Source: Rhodobacter sp. (GTDB taxonomy: Bacteria; Pseudomonadota; Alphaproteobacteria; Rhodobacterales; Rhodobacteraceae). From it: a stretch of DNA of 64,000 bases. Below are positions 25,875 to 35,471 of this stretch, piece after piece (positions within the stretch are counted from its first letter, which is position 1; each line of letters starts with the position of its first letter). The stretch is taken from contig JAIXXB010000004.1 of the NCBI GenBank assembly GCA_027490955.1, positions 186,001 to 250,000 of the forward strand, read 5' to 3'. The position numbers and the translations under genes are program-made. The notes beneath the pieces were generated by a model. It saw only the letters and a program-made list of their open reading frames with translations. It ran no database searches and was not told the origin of the DNA.

Positions 25875-26816
25875 ATGAGAGCGGATGAGAGTGACATTTT
25901 ACTGGCCCTGTATCGCAGTGCGCAGGAAAACCCCGCGTGGGCGGGGTTTTTGCGCGCCTTGGCGGGGCGCACGGGGGCCGCGTCGGCCTATCTGGCTGTG
26001 CAACGCGAAGGCGAATCACCGCAAGTTTTCGGCGCAGGCGCTGCGCCACTGGATGCGGAGGCGCTGCAACGGATGCGCTATCAGCGCCCCTATTCAGGCG
26101 ATGACATCGCCGCAGACCAGCCTTACCGCGCCATCCGTGTGCGCGCCGAAGGGGGCGGTGATGCGTGGGTTCTTGTGGCGCGGCAGGGCGATGATTTTGC
26201 ATCGGCCACCTCGTCGCTGCTGTCGGGCCTTGCCCCGCATATCGCGCTGGCGGCGTTGCAATTCTGGCGGCACGATCGCGCGCAGGCAGGCCGCGCCGCC
26301 GCCCAAGATATGCAGGCGCGGCTGGGCCTGTCTTGGGTTTTGCTGGGCGCGCAAGCCACTGTTATTCTGGCAAGCGGTGCTGTGCCAGCGGCGGTGCTGT
26401 TGGCTGATAAGCTGCGCCTGCCCCCCGTTGTGCAGCGGCAACTGGTGCAAAGACTGCAGGCCTATGCGGGCGGGCAGACCGCAGCACCCTTGGCCCTGAT
26501 GCTTGGCCAACGCCAAGCGCTTTTGGTGCCGTTTGCGCAGCACGGGGCTATGGCGATGCTTTATATTCTGGATGCAAAACCTGCCCCAGATCAGCCATGG
26601 CCCATTTTGGCCGAAATCTTTGCCCTAACCCCTAACGAGGCGCGGTTTGCGGCCCAATTGGCGGGGGGAAAATCCATCGTGCAGGCAGGCGAGGCGCTGA
26701 ATTTCACCACTGAAACCGCGCGCCATTATTCCAAACAGCTTTATGCCAAGCTGGGCGCGGCAGGGCAGGTCGATGTGCTGCGCCGCATTCAAAACAGCGT
26801 CTATAAATTGCTGTAG
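25875..26816 (+). CDS. LuxR-family helix-turn-helix regulator with GAF-like N-terminus
   Basis: 313 residues. The C-terminal LuxR/FixJ-type HTH is seen at about residues 250-310 ([20 protein letters not shown] then [20 protein letters not shown]). The N-terminal region ([20 protein letters not shown] then [14 protein letters not shown]) resembles GAF-like sensory regions of proteobacterial LuxR proteins and is not an acyl-homoserine-lactone domain. No receiver domain is present. It is divergent from cysD, which makes a role in sulfur metabolism conceivable but unproven. Its 3' end overlaps the converging LysR gene by 16 bp. Confidence 0.82.
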   Translation: MRADESDILLALYRSAQENPAWAGFLRALAGRTGAASAYLAVQREGESPQVFGAGAAPLDAEALQRMRYQRPYSGDDIAADQPYRAIRVRAEGGGDAWVLVARQGDDFASATSSLLSGLAPHIALAALQFWRHDRAQAGRAAAQDMQARLGLSWVLLGAQATVILASGAVPAAVLLADKLRLPPVVQRQLVQRLQAYAGGQTAAPLALMLGQRQALLVPFAQHGAMAMLYILDAKPAPDQPWPILAEIFALTPNEARFAAQLAGGKSIVQAGEALNFTTETARHYSKQLYAKLGAAGQVDVLRRIQNSVYKLL

Positions 26817-27769
26817 GATGTGTTTTCCCGCGCCAAAAACCCATGCACAATCTCTAGCACATTGCGCGCGGCCAAAGGCATGGCCCCTTCGCGCCGTGTC
26901 AAAATGCTAAAGGGAGAAACTGCAATGCCAAGGTCGGTCTTTAGCCGCACCAAGGCACCGTCACTGTCGCCTGCAAACTGCGCAGCCACCGCCGATGACA
27001 GGGGCGCAATGGCATTGCTTTGTTGCAGCAGCGCCAGCGTCAGCAAAAAGGAAGAGGTGGTCAGCCGTTGATTGGGTGGCGGATAGCCCAGTTGCGCAAA
27101 GCGGGCAAAGACCGCATCGGCCAGCGGAATCCCTCGTCCAGGCAAAACCCAATCAAACTCTGTCAGATCTTGCATGGTTAAGGGGGTTTTATGCGCCAAA
27201 GGATGCGATCTGCGTACAACCAAGGCCACAGGCTCGCCCGCCACCTCTTGCGCGCGCACAGCGCTGGCATCGGCCCCAGCGGGGATGCGGGCAATGATGA
27301 AATCCATCTTCCCACCCAAAAGCTGGCCGAACAAAAAATCCGAAGGCGCAACCGCCACGTCGATTTGAATGTTCGGATAGGCAAAACGCGCCTCGCGCAC
27401 TACGGGCAGCACGATGTCCAGCGCAGGGGCGGTGACCGCGCCAATGGACACTTGGCCCACGCTGCCCTTGCCATGGGCCTCTACCTCTTGGGCGGTGTCG
27501 CGCAATTCCATCAAAATACGCGCCGCCCGCGTGGCCAAGGCGCGGCCCACCTCGGTCAATTCCACACCACGGCCCGACCGCATATGCACAGGGTAGCCGC
27601 AGATTTTCTCCACCTCTGCCAGCAGGCGCGAGGCGGCAGGCTGAGTGATTCCCAAAGCATGGGCAGCCTGCCCAATATGCGCCGTATCGGAAAAGGCCGA
27701 CATCATCCGCAAATGCGACAGTTTCAGACCCTTGGCCAACAGGGCATTGTGCAGGGTTGGATTAATCAT
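26801..27769 (-). CDS. LysR-type regulator, probable GbpR-like regulator of the sugar operon
   Basis: 322 residues. The winged-helix N-terminus is typical (LKLSHLRMMSAFSDTAHIGQ then AAHALGITQPAASRLLAEVE) and the LysR substrate-binding domain follows. It is divergent from the chvE-like gene. In Agrobacterium and Azospirillum the LysR protein GbpR occupies the same position and controls chvE in response to arabinose, fucose and galactose. The same role is inferred here from context. A TCATG-N6-CATGA dyad in the shared promoter region is a candidate binding site. Confidence 0.87.
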   Translation of the reverse strand: MINPTLHNALLAKGLKLSHLRMMSAFSDTAHIGQAAHALGITQPAASRLLAEVEKICGYPVHMRSGRGVELTEVGRALATRAARILMELRDTAQEVEAHGKGSVGQVSIGAVTAPALDIVLPVVREARFAYPNIQIDVAVAPSDFLFGQLLGGKMDFIIARIPAGADASAVRAQEVAGEPVALVVRRSHPLAHKTPLTMQDLTEFDWVLPGRGIPLADAVFARFAQLGYPPPNQRLTTSSFLLTLALLQQSNAIAPLSSAVAAQFAGDSDGALVRLKTDLGIAVSPFSILTRREGAMPLAARNVLEIVHGFLARENTSYSNL

Positions 27770-27787
27770 ATCAAATTCGATATAAAT

Positions 27788-27810
27788 TCATGCTGTAACA
27801 TGATTTGACG
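27788..27810. promoter_or_regulatory. Dyad and -35-like element in the LysR / chvE divergent promoter
   Basis: TCATG (27788-27792) and CATGA (27799-27803) form an inverted repeat with a 6-nt centre, immediately followed by TTGACG (27805-27810), a possible -35 element for chvE. Position suits a LysR-type activator site; a good -10 box 17 bp on is not obvious. Confidence 0.4.
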
Positions 27811-27899
27811 GATATAAATGCCAATGGCAAGACTCCGCGCACCTTGGGGCGATGCCCCACAGGTCAATCGTCAGTCGCTTTGCGACAATGGGAGGAACC

Positions 27900-28973
27900 A
27901 TGACACTATCCAGACGCGCGCTTTTGGCGCTGGGCGTCGCTGCATCCATGATCGGCGCACCCGCAGTTTCCTTTGCCCAAGACAAGGGCACCGTTGGTAT
28001 TTCCATGCCAACAAAATCGTCGTCCCGCTGGATTTCGGACGGTGAATCGATGGTGAAGCAATTCACCGAAGCAGGCTATGCCACCGATCTGCAATATGCA
28101 GAAGATGACATTCCAAACCAACTTGCCCAGATCGAAAACATGATCACCAAGGGCGTGAAGGTTTTGGTTATTGCAGCTATCGACGGCACCACGCTGTCGA
28201 ATGCTTTGGACAATGCCGCCGCTGCTGGCATCAAGGTGATCGCATATGACCGCCTGATCCGCGATTCGGGCAATGTCGATTACTATGCAACCTTCGATAA
28301 CTTTAAAGTGGGCGTGCAGCAGGCAGAAAGCTTGGTTGCTGGCCTGAAAGAGCGTTTTGGCGATGTAAAGCCATGGAACGTAGAACTGTTTGGCGGCAGC
28401 CCAGACGATAACAACGCCTTCTTCTTCTATAATGGCGCGATGTCGGTTCTGCAGCCGCTGATCGATTCGGGCGATATCGTCATCGGTTCGGGCCAAATGG
28501 GCATGGACGTTGTCGGCACGCTGCGTTGGGATGGTGCTGTGGCCCAAGCCCGTATGGATAACATCCTGTCGGCAAACTATGGCGACAAGCAAGTTCACGG
28601 CGCATTGTCGCCTTACGATGGGCTGTCGATCGGGATCCTGTCCTCGCTCAAGGGCGTGGGCTATGGTTCGGGCGATTTGAAGATGCCAATCGTCACGGGT
28701 CAAGACGCTGAAATCCCATCGGTCAAATCGATGATCGCGGGCGAGCAGTATTCGACCGTGTTCAAAGACACCCGCGCGCTGGCTGGCGTAACGGTGAAGA
28801 TGGTGGATGCGTTGCTGTCGGGCGGCGAGCCTGAAATCAACGACACCTCGACCTATGACAATGGCGTGAAAGTGGTTCCATCCTATTTGCTGGAGCCTGT
28901 TTCGGTGAACCTGTCCAACTATGAAGAAGTTCTGGTTGGCTCGGGCTATTACACCGCTGACCAACTGAAATAA
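27900..28973 (+). CDS. chvE: Periplasmic multiple-sugar-binding protein (ChvE/GbpA type)
   Basis: 357 residues. The signal peptide [20 protein letters not shown] continues to AVSFA and directs export. The mature protein is a type I periplasmic-binding fold: [32 protein letters not shown] and [20 protein letters not shown] are strongly ChvE-like. ChvE binds galactose, arabinose, xylose and related sugars in Agrobacterium. The start is fixed by GGGAGGAACC just before the ATG; the frame is open 16 codons further upstream. It is the first gene of a seven-gene uptake and catabolic operon. A 15-bp hairpin between it and the ATPase gene suggests the binding protein is made in excess. Confidence 0.92.
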   Translation: MTLSRRALLALGVAASMIGAPAVSFAQDKGTVGISMPTKSSSRWISDGESMVKQFTEAGYATDLQYAEDDIPNQLAQIENMITKGVKVLVIAAIDGTTLSNALDNAAAAGIKVIAYDRLIRDSGNVDYYATFDNFKVGVQQAESLVAGLKERFGDVKPWNVELFGGSPDDNNAFFFYNGAMSVLQPLIDSGDIVIGSGQMGMDVVGTLRWDGAVAQARMDNILSANYGDKQVHGALSPYDGLSIGILSSLKGVGYGSGDLKMPIVTGQDAEIPSVKSMIAGEQYSTVFKDTRALAGVTVKMVDALLSGGEPEINDTSTYDNGVKVVPSYLLEPVSVNLSNYEEVLVGSGYYTADQLK

Positions 28974-28980
28974 CAAAGTT

Positions 28981-29024
28981 TCTGTGCCCGCCCCATCTCC
29001 CCGGTTGGGGTGGGCACAGATTTT
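28981..29024 (+). terminator. Strong intercistronic hairpin between chvE and the ABC ATPase gene
   Basis: A 15-bp stem pairs 28981-28995 (TCTGTGCCCGCCCCA) with 29006-29020 (one G-T pair, 10-nt loop) and is followed by TTTT then a G-run. It can act as a partial terminator or protect the 3' end of a chvE-only mRNA, a common way of making more binding protein than membrane components. Confidence 0.75.
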
Positions 29025-29035
29025 GGGGGGGAAAC

Positions 29036-30610
29036 ATGGCTGCTTTGCTAGAAATGAGGGGGATCACCAAGGTCTTCCCAGGTGTTCGTGCGCTGGATAA
29101 TGTGACGCTGACAGTAGAGGCGGGCGAGATTCATGCCATTTGCGGCGAGAATGGCGCAGGCAAATCCACCCTGATGAAGGTGCTGTCCGGCATCTATCCC
29201 CATGGCAGCTATGACGGCGAGATCATCTATGATGGCGCTGTGCTGGCCAATCGTTCGATCCGCGATTCCGAGGCGAAGGGCATTATCATCATTCACCAAG
29301 AGCTGGCGCTGGTGCCGCTGCTGTCTGTTGCCGAAAACCTGTTTTTGGGCAACGAAGTGGCTGGGCGCGGCGTTATTTCTTGGCCCGAGACATTTCAGAA
29401 AACCGAACAATTGCTGGCCAAAGTGGGCCTGACCGATTCGCCCACCACAAAGGTGGAAAAACTGGGCGTTGGCAAACAGCAGCTGATCGAAATCGCCAAA
29501 GCGCTGGCGAAAAACGTGCGCTTGTTGATTTTGGACGAACCCACCGCCGCCTTGCAGGAAAATGACAGTCAAAAGCTGTTGGATTTGCTGCTAGAGCTGA
29601 AGGCGCAGGGCGTTACATCAATTATCATTTCGCATAAATTGAACGAAATTAATCGCGTGGCGGATCGTGTTACAGTGATTCGCGATGGCGCCTCCATTTC
29701 CACATTGGACAAGGCCGATATCACCGAAGATCGCATCATCCGCGATATGGTGGGCCGCGATATGGCCAATCGCTATCCCGCGCGCAGCCCAGATATCGGC
29801 GAAGTGTTGCTAGAGGTGCAGGATTGGAACGTCTGGCATCCCGAACAGGCGGGGCGGCAGATGATCAAGAACGTGGCGCTGAATGTGCGCCGCGGCGAGA
29901 TTGTCGGCATTGCTGGCCTGATGGGCACGGGGCGCACCGAACTTGCCATGAGCCTGTTTGGCCGCAGCTATGGCAAGAATATTTCGGGCCATGTGAAAAT
30001 GGCAGGGCGCGAGGTGGATTGCAGCACTGTATCATCGGCCATTGCCGCGGGCCTGTCCTATGTGACCGAAGATCGCAAATCGCTGGGGCTGGTTCTGGAA
30101 GAGCCGATTTTGCGCAACATCACCTTGGCCAATCTGGAAGGCATTTCCACGCGCGGGGTTTTGGATGCGCGGCGCGAGACGCAGGTGGCCGATAGCTATC
30201 GCGACCAACTGGCCATTCGCACCCCGTCGGTCTTTCAAAAAGTGGTCAATCTGTCGGGCGGCAATCAGCAAAAGGTCGTGCTGTCAAAATGGCTGTTCAC
30301 CGATCCGCAAGTGTTGATTCTTGATGAACCAACGCGCGGGATTGATGTTGGCGCAAAGTTCGAAATTTATTCAATTATGAATGAATTGGCCGCTGGAGGC
30401 CGCGGAGTTTTGATGATCTCGTCGGAAATGCCCGAACTTTTGGGCATGTGCGACCGCATCTATGTGATGAACGAAGGTGCGATTGTGGGCGAATTGACCC
30501 GCGCCGAGGCCAGCCAAGAAAAAATCATGGCCCTGATCCTGAAGGGCAAGGAATCACAGACCAAAAACGGTGGCGATAACGCCCGAAAAACCAAAGGGAG
30601 GGCCGCGTAA
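29036..30610 (+). CDS. gguA: Sugar ABC transporter ATPase (GguA/XylG/MglA type)
   Basis: 524 residues with two tandem ATPase domains, as usual for monosaccharide CUT2 transporters. The first has Walker [17 protein letters not shown], signature [15 protein letters not shown] and Walker [12 protein letters not shown]. The second (from about residue 265) has the family-typical altered loop [16 protein letters not shown] with signature [15 protein letters not shown] and [15 protein letters not shown]. It powers uptake of the sugar delivered by the ChvE-like protein. Its stop shares one base with the permease ATG (TAATG). Confidence 0.94.
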   Translation: MAALLEMRGITKVFPGVRALDNVTLTVEAGEIHAICGENGAGKSTLMKVLSGIYPHGSYDGEIIYDGAVLANRSIRDSEAKGIIIIHQELALVPLLSVAENLFLGNEVAGRGVISWPETFQKTEQLLAKVGLTDSPTTKVEKLGVGKQQLIEIAKALAKNVRLLILDEPTAALQENDSQKLLDLLLELKAQGVTSIIISHKLNEINRVADRVTVIRDGASISTLDKADITEDRIIRDMVGRDMANRYPARSPDIGEVLLEVQDWNVWHPEQAGRQMIKNVALNVRRGEIVGIAGLMGTGRTELAMSLFGRSYGKNISGHVKMAGREVDCSTVSSAIAAGLSYVTEDRKSLGLVLEEPILRNITLANLEGISTRGVLDARRETQVADSYRDQLAIRTPSVFQKVVNLSGGNQQKVVLSKWLFTDPQVLILDEPTRGIDVGAKFEIYSIMNELAAGGRGVLMISSEMPELLGMCDRIYVMNEGAIVGELTRAEASQEKIMALILKGKESQTKNGGDNARKTKGRAA

Positions 30611-31788
30611 TGGCACAGGATCAAGATATGAGCGCGCGTCTGGGCGCGCATCTGCGCGAGAATGGCATGCTGATGGCACTGGTGGCCATTGTGGTGTTCT
30701 TTACCGTGATTGTGCAGGTGATTCTGGGGGTTGATTTTCTGTCGGCCCAAAACATCACCAACCTTTTCTTGCAAAACTCTTATGTCATCATCATGGCGCT
30801 GGGCATGTTGCTGGTGATCGTGGCGGGGCATATCGACCTGTCGGTTGGCAGCGTGGTGGGCTTTACAGGTGCGGTCGCCGCGGTGTTGACAGTCAACATG
30901 GGTCTGCCCGTTTATGTGGTGATCTCGCTGGTGCTGCTGGTTGGTATGGTGATTGGCGCGGCGCAGGGCTACTGGATTGCCTATTGGCGCATCCCGTCCT
31001 TTATCGTGACGCTGGCGGGTATGTTGGTGTTTCGCGGGCTAACGCTGTGGCTGCTGAATGGGCAAAACATCGGCCCCTTCCCGAAAAGCTTTCAGTCGCT
31101 GTCGACGGGATTTATCCCCGATATCTTTGGCGTGGATAAGCCGAATATGACGGCGATGGCCGTGGTGATTCTGGCCGCGATTGTGATTGTCTATATTGGC
31201 TGGCGCGCCCGCAAAAGCGATATCACCTTTGGCATTACCCCCGAACCCATGGCGATGTTTGCCATGCGCAATCTGATCGTCGCGGCGGCCTTGATCTTTG
31301 TGGGCTACAAACTGGCCACCTTCCGCGGCCTGCCCAATGTGGTGATCGTGCTGTCGATCCTGACCATCATGTATGCGTTCTTCACGGAAAACACCGTGAT
31401 GGGGCGGCGGATTTATGCGCTGGGCGGCAATGAAAAGGCGGCTAAACTGTCGGGGATTAAGACCGATCGTTTGGTGTTTTTGACCTTTGTGAATATGGGG
31501 GTTTTGGCGGCGCTTGCGGGCATGATCGTGGCCGCGCGCCTGAATTCGGCCACGCCCAAGGCGGGCGGCGGGTTTGAGTTGGATGTGATTGCCGCGGTGT
31601 TTATCGGCGGCGCGTCGATGTCGGGCGGTGTCGGCAAGATTATCGGCGTTGTAGTGGGCGCCCTTATTATGGGCGTTATGAACAATGGCATGTCCATTCT
31701 GGGCATAGGTATTGATTATCAACAGGTGATCAAAGGGCTGGTCTTGCTGGCTGCGGTGATCTTCGACGTTTACAACAAAAACAAGTAG
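30610..31788 (+). CDS. gguB: Sugar ABC transporter permease (GguB/XylH type)
   Basis: 392 residues, very hydrophobic, with about ten membrane segments; a short polar N-terminus precedes the first helix (MALVAIVVFFTVIVQVILGV). The family block GGNEKAAKLSGIKTDRLVFL and the C-terminal GGVGKIIGVVVGALIMGVMN are typical of CUT2 (BPD_transp_2) permeases. It would form a homodimeric channel with the upstream ATPase. It overlaps gguA by 1 bp and is followed after 6 bp by the first catabolic gene. Confidence 0.93.
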   Translation: MAQDQDMSARLGAHLRENGMLMALVAIVVFFTVIVQVILGVDFLSAQNITNLFLQNSYVIIMALGMLLVIVAGHIDLSVGSVVGFTGAVAAVLTVNMGLPVYVVISLVLLVGMVIGAAQGYWIAYWRIPSFIVTLAGMLVFRGLTLWLLNGQNIGPFPKSFQSLSTGFIPDIFGVDKPNMTAMAVVILAAIVIVYIGWRARKSDITFGITPEPMAMFAMRNLIVAAALIFVGYKLATFRGLPNVVIVLSILTIMYAFFTENTVMGRRIYALGGNEKAAKLSGIKTDRLVFLTFVNMGVLAALAGMIVAARLNSATPKAGGGFELDVIAAVFIGGASMSGGVGKIIGVVVGALIMGVMNNGMSILGIGIDYQQVIKGLVLLAAVIFDVYNKNK

Positions 31789-31794
31789 GACAGG

Positions 31795-32781
31795 ATGTTT
31801 ATCAGCCAAATCATAGACGAAATGGGCCGCATTGCCGTGGTCGTGCGCGATGGCGGCGAGGCAGCCGTGGTCAATGGTGCGGCCAGCAGCTATGCGCTGG
31901 CACTTGAGGCGGCGCAAAGCGGGCGCGGGTTGCGCGATGTCATCATGGCGCGTGGGCTGGGGGCGGCCGTTAACTTGCCTGCCTTGGCCGCCGCTGGGCG
32001 CATGGCCTTGCCCATCACCCACCCCGACCCCGCGCATATGCATTTAACGGGCACGGGCCTGACGCATTTGGGCTCTGCCGCTGCGCGCGATGCCATGCAC
32101 ACCAAATTGCAAAGTGCCGATCTGTCTGATTCGATGAAGATGTTTCAGATGGGCCTTGCCGATGGCAAACCTGAAAAGGGAAAAATTGGCGTGCAGCCCG
32201 AATGGTTCTACAAGGGCAATGGCCATAATGCCGTGGCCCCGAATGCCCCGCTGAACGCCCCCGCCTTTGCGCTGGATGGCGGGGAAGAGCCTGAAATCGC
32301 AGGGATTTATCTGATTGATAGCACTGGCGCGCCCCGCCGCGTGGGCTGGGCTGTGGCGAATGAGTTTTCCGACCATGTGACCGAGCGGATCAATTACCTG
32401 TATCTTGCCCATTCCAAACTGCGCCCTGCCAGTTTTGGCCCCGAGATTTTGATTGGCGATCTGCCCGAAGATATCCGCGGGGCAAGCCGCATTTTGCGCG
32501 ATGGCCAAGTTGTCTGGGAAAAGCCCTTTTTGTCTGGGGCAGCGAATATGTCGCATAGTTTTGCCAATTTGGAACACCACCATTTCAAATATGATGTTTT
32601 TCGGCAGGCGGGTGATGTGCATGTGCATATGTTTGGCACGGCAACATTGTCTTTTGCAGATCATTTCACAACCAAGACGGGCGATGTTTTTGAAATAGAC
32701 GCGCCGCAATTGGGCCTGCCTCTGCGCAATCCTTTGGGCCAAGATGCCGATCTTGGCATGATTTCTGTAACTGCTTTGTGA
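31795..32781 (+). CDS. FAH-family 2-keto-3-deoxy-pentonate dehydratase (AraD1/GguC/XylX-like)
   Basis: 328 residues of the fumarylacetoacetate-hydrolase fold family: GVQPEWFYKGNGHNAV, EPEIAGIYLIDSTGAPRRVG and FSDHVTERINYLYLAHSKLR. In Agrobacterium the gene in this place is gguC. In Caulobacter the related XylX dehydrates 2-keto-3-deoxyxylonate to 2-oxoglutarate semialdehyde. The same reaction on 2-keto-3-deoxy-L-arabinonate is inferred here from the flanking dehydratase and semialdehyde dehydrogenase genes. It lies between the transporter genes and the sugar-acid dehydratase with 6-8 bp gaps. Confidence 0.82.
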   Translation: MFISQIIDEMGRIAVVVRDGGEAAVVNGAASSYALALEAAQSGRGLRDVIMARGLGAAVNLPALAAAGRMALPITHPDPAHMHLTGTGLTHLGSAAARDAMHTKLQSADLSDSMKMFQMGLADGKPEKGKIGVQPEWFYKGNGHNAVAPNAPLNAPAFALDGGEEPEIAGIYLIDSTGAPRRVGWAVANEFSDHVTERINYLYLAHSKLRPASFGPEILIGDLPEDIRGASRILRDGQVVWEKPFLSGAANMSHSFANLEHHHFKYDVFRQAGDVHVHMFGTATLSFADHFTTKTGDVFEIDAPQLGLPLRNPLGQDADLGMISVTAL

Positions 32782-32788
32782 GGATCAC

Positions 32789-34531
32789 ATGACATTCAAA
32801 CCCGCCCCATGGCCCCGCAAGCTGCGTTCGCAAGAATGGTTTGGTGGCACCACCAAAGACGCGATTTATCATCGTGGCTGGATGAAGAATCAGGGCTTTC
32901 CGCCAGATTTGTTCGATGGTCGCCCTGTGATTGGTATTTTGAACACGTGGTCGGAACTTACCCCCTGCAACGCGCATTTGAACGATCTGGCGCAGCGGGT
33001 GAAGCATGGCATTTACGAGGCGGGCGGATTTCCTTTGGAAGTGCCTGTGTTTTCCGTATCAGAATCGGCCTTTCGCCCTACGGCGATGATGTTCCGCAAT
33101 TTGGCCGCCATGCAGGTGGAAGAGGCGATGCGCGGCCAGCCGATGGATGGCTGCGTTTTGCTGGTGGGCTGCGATAAAACCACCCCCAGCCTGCTGATGG
33201 CCGCTGCCAGCACTGATATTCCGTCGATTGTGGTGACGGGTGGGCCGATGCTGAACGGCTATTACAAGAATGAACGCGTGGGTTCTGGCACGCATTTGTG
33301 GAAATTCTCGGCCGCCGTGGCCGCGGGCACGATGAGCCGCGAAGAATTTGTCGAGGCCGAGGCATCGATGTCGCGCAGCCCAGGGTCGTGCAACACGATG
33401 GGCACGGCCAGCACGATGGCCTCTATGGCCGAGGCGCTGGGCATGGCCCTGTCGGGCAATGCCGCCATCCCCGCCGTAGACAGCCGCCGCCGCATGATGG
33501 CGCAGCTGACAGGGCGGCGCATTGTGCAGATGGTCAAGGATGATCTGAAACCATCCGATGTGATGACCAAGCAAGCCTTCGAGAATGCGATTCGCACCAA
33601 TGCCGCCATTGGCGGGTCAACCAATGCGGTGATCCATCTTTTGGCCATGGCGGGCCGCGTGGGCATTGATCTGACTTTGGATGATTGGGATCGTTGCGGG
33701 CGCGATGTGCCAACAATCGTCAACCTGATGCCTTCGGGCAAATATCTGATGGAAGAGTTTTTCTATGCAGGCGGCTTGCCTGTGGTGATCAAGCGCCTTG
33801 GCGAGGGCGGGCTTTTGCACAAGGACGCGCTGACAGTTTCGGGCGGCACGATCTGGGATCAGGTCAAAGATGTGCAAAACCACAATGAAGAGGTGATTTT
33901 GCCCACCGATAAGGCCCTGACCAAATCGGGCGGGATTGTTGTGCTAAAGGGCAATCTTGCCCCCAAAGGTGCGGTGCTGAAACCATCAGCCGCCACGCCA
34001 TCGCTGATGGTGCATCGTGGCCGCGCCGTGGTGTTCGAAGACATCGATGATTACAAGGCTAAGATCAATGACGAGGATCTCGACATTGACGAAACCTGCG
34101 TCATGGTGCTGAAAAATTGCGGGCCAAAGGGCTATCCTGGCATGGCAGAGGTGGGCAATATGGGCCTGCCACCGAAAGTGCTGCGCAAGGGCATTACCGA
34201 TATGGTGCGCATATCGGACGCGCGCATGTCTGGCACGGCTTTTGGCACAGTGTGCCTGCATACCTCGCCCGAAGCGGCGGCTGGCGGGCCGCTGGCCGTG
34301 GTGCAAAACGGCGATATGATCGAGCTGGATGTGCCAAACCGCCGCTTGCATCTGGATATCTCGGATGCCGAATTGGCGGCGCGTTTGGCCAAATGGAAGC
34401 CCCGCGATGAAGGCCCTGCGTCTGGCTATGCGATGCTGCATCACCGCCATGTGCAGGGCGCGGATACGGGCGCGGATCTGGATTTCCTGAAAGGCTGCCG
34501 TGGCAACCCCGTGGGCAAGGATTCGCATTGA
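32789..34531 (+). CDS. IlvD/Edd-family sugar-acid dehydratase, probable L-arabinonate dehydratase
   Basis: 580 residues. Fe-S cluster and active-site blocks are present: GCDKTTPSLLMA, the SPGSCNTMGTASTMASMAEA loop and GGSTNAVIHLLA. The N-terminal RSQEWFGGTTKDAIYHRGWM is typical of the pentonate/hexonate dehydratase branch rather than true IlvD. The reaction expected is L-arabinonate (or D-galactonate/fuconate) to the 2-keto-3-deoxy acid. It lies in the sugar operon and its stop overlaps the next ATG (TGATG-type). The sugar specificity is inferred from neighbours, not from residues I can point to. Confidence 0.87.
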   Translation: MTFKPAPWPRKLRSQEWFGGTTKDAIYHRGWMKNQGFPPDLFDGRPVIGILNTWSELTPCNAHLNDLAQRVKHGIYEAGGFPLEVPVFSVSESAFRPTAMMFRNLAAMQVEEAMRGQPMDGCVLLVGCDKTTPSLLMAAASTDIPSIVVTGGPMLNGYYKNERVGSGTHLWKFSAAVAAGTMSREEFVEAEASMSRSPGSCNTMGTASTMASMAEALGMALSGNAAIPAVDSRRRMMAQLTGRRIVQMVKDDLKPSDVMTKQAFENAIRTNAAIGGSTNAVIHLLAMAGRVGIDLTLDDWDRCGRDVPTIVNLMPSGKYLMEEFFYAGGLPVVIKRLGEGGLLHKDALTVSGGTIWDQVKDVQNHNEEVILPTDKALTKSGGIVVLKGNLAPKGAVLKPSAATPSLMVHRGRAVVFEDIDDYKAKINDEDLDIDETCVMVLKNCGPKGYPGMAEVGNMGLPPKVLRKGITDMVRISDARMSGTAFGTVCLHTSPEAAAGGPLAVVQNGDMIELDVPNRRLHLDISDAELAARLAKWKPRDEGPASGYAMLHHRHVQGADTGADLDFLKGCRGNPVGKDSH

Positions 34532-35448
34532 TGAAACGGAAAATCGCCCTTGTCGGCATTGGTAAGATCGCCATTGACCAGCATGTGCCAGCATTGGCGG
34601 CCAGCCCCGATTGGGAGCTGGCGGCCACTGTCTCGCGGTCGGGCCGTGTGGATGGGGTGAAAGCCTATTCGGATTTTGGGCTGATGCTGGCCGAAAACCC
34701 CGACATTGGCACTGTCAGCCTGTGTATGCCGCCCGTGCCGCGTTATGATTACGCCCATGCCGCGCTGATGGCGGGGCGGCATGTGATGCTGGAAAAACCC
34801 CCCGGCGCCAGTTTGGCCGAGGTTTATGCGCTGGAAAAACTGGCAGAGGCTAAGGGACTGTCGCTGTTTGCCACATGGCATTCGCGCATGGCCCATGCCG
34901 TGGCTCCTGCCAAGGCTTGGCTAAAGGACACCACCATCACCCGCGCCCATATCACGTGGCGCGAGGATGTGCGCAAATGGCATCCGGGGCAGGATTGGGT
35001 ATTTCAAGCCGGCGGTATGGGTGTGTTTGATCCGGGCATCAACGCCCTGTCAATCCTGACCGAGATTTTGCCCCAGCCCGTGCATATGCGCGGGGCTGTG
35101 CTGACCTTTCCGTCCAACTGCCAAACCCCAATTGCGGCGAAACTGGCCTTTTCAGGCAATGTCAGCGCCGATTTTGATTGGCGGCAAGAAGGCCCGCAAA
35201 CTTGGGATATTCTGGTAGAAACCCCCAAAGGGCGGCTTGATCTGCGCATGGGCGGCAATGTGCTGGAAATTGATGGCAAGCTGCATGCGGGCGAGAATTC
35301 GATTATGGGCGAATACCCTGCGCTTTATGCGCGCATGGCGCAATTGGTGGCCACGCGCGCGCGCGATGTTGACCTTGCCCCCATGATCCATGTCGCCGAT
35401 GCGCTGACCTTGGGTGTGCGGCAAGAAGCCGAAGCCTTTCATCTTTAG
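34531..35448 (+). CDS. Gfo/Idh/MocA-family aldose 1-dehydrogenase (L-arabinose/D-galactose type)
   Basis: 305 residues with an N-terminal Rossmann fold (RKIALVGIGKIAIDQHVPAL), the EKPPGASLAEV block and DVRKWHPGQDWVFQAGGMGV followed by FDPGINALSI, characteristic of L-arabinose 1-dehydrogenase of Azospirillum and D-galactose 1-dehydrogenase. It should oxidise the free sugar to its lactone with NAD(P)+. No lactonase gene follows, so ring opening must be spontaneous or encoded elsewhere. The ATG overlaps the preceding stop codon by one base. An aldehyde dehydrogenase gene follows after 23 bp. Confidence 0.86.
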   Translation: MKRKIALVGIGKIAIDQHVPALAASPDWELAATVSRSGRVDGVKAYSDFGLMLAENPDIGTVSLCMPPVPRYDYAHAALMAGRHVMLEKPPGASLAEVYALEKLAEAKGLSLFATWHSRMAHAVAPAKAWLKDTTITRAHITWREDVRKWHPGQDWVFQAGGMGVFDPGINALSILTEILPQPVHMRGAVLTFPSNCQTPIAAKLAFSGNVSADFDWRQEGPQTWDILVETPKGRLDLRMGGNVLEIDGKLHAGENSIMGEYPALYARMAQLVATRARDVDLAPMIHVADALTLGVRQEAEAFHL

Positions 35449-35471
35449 CCGCCTTTAGGAGTGGACAGATC

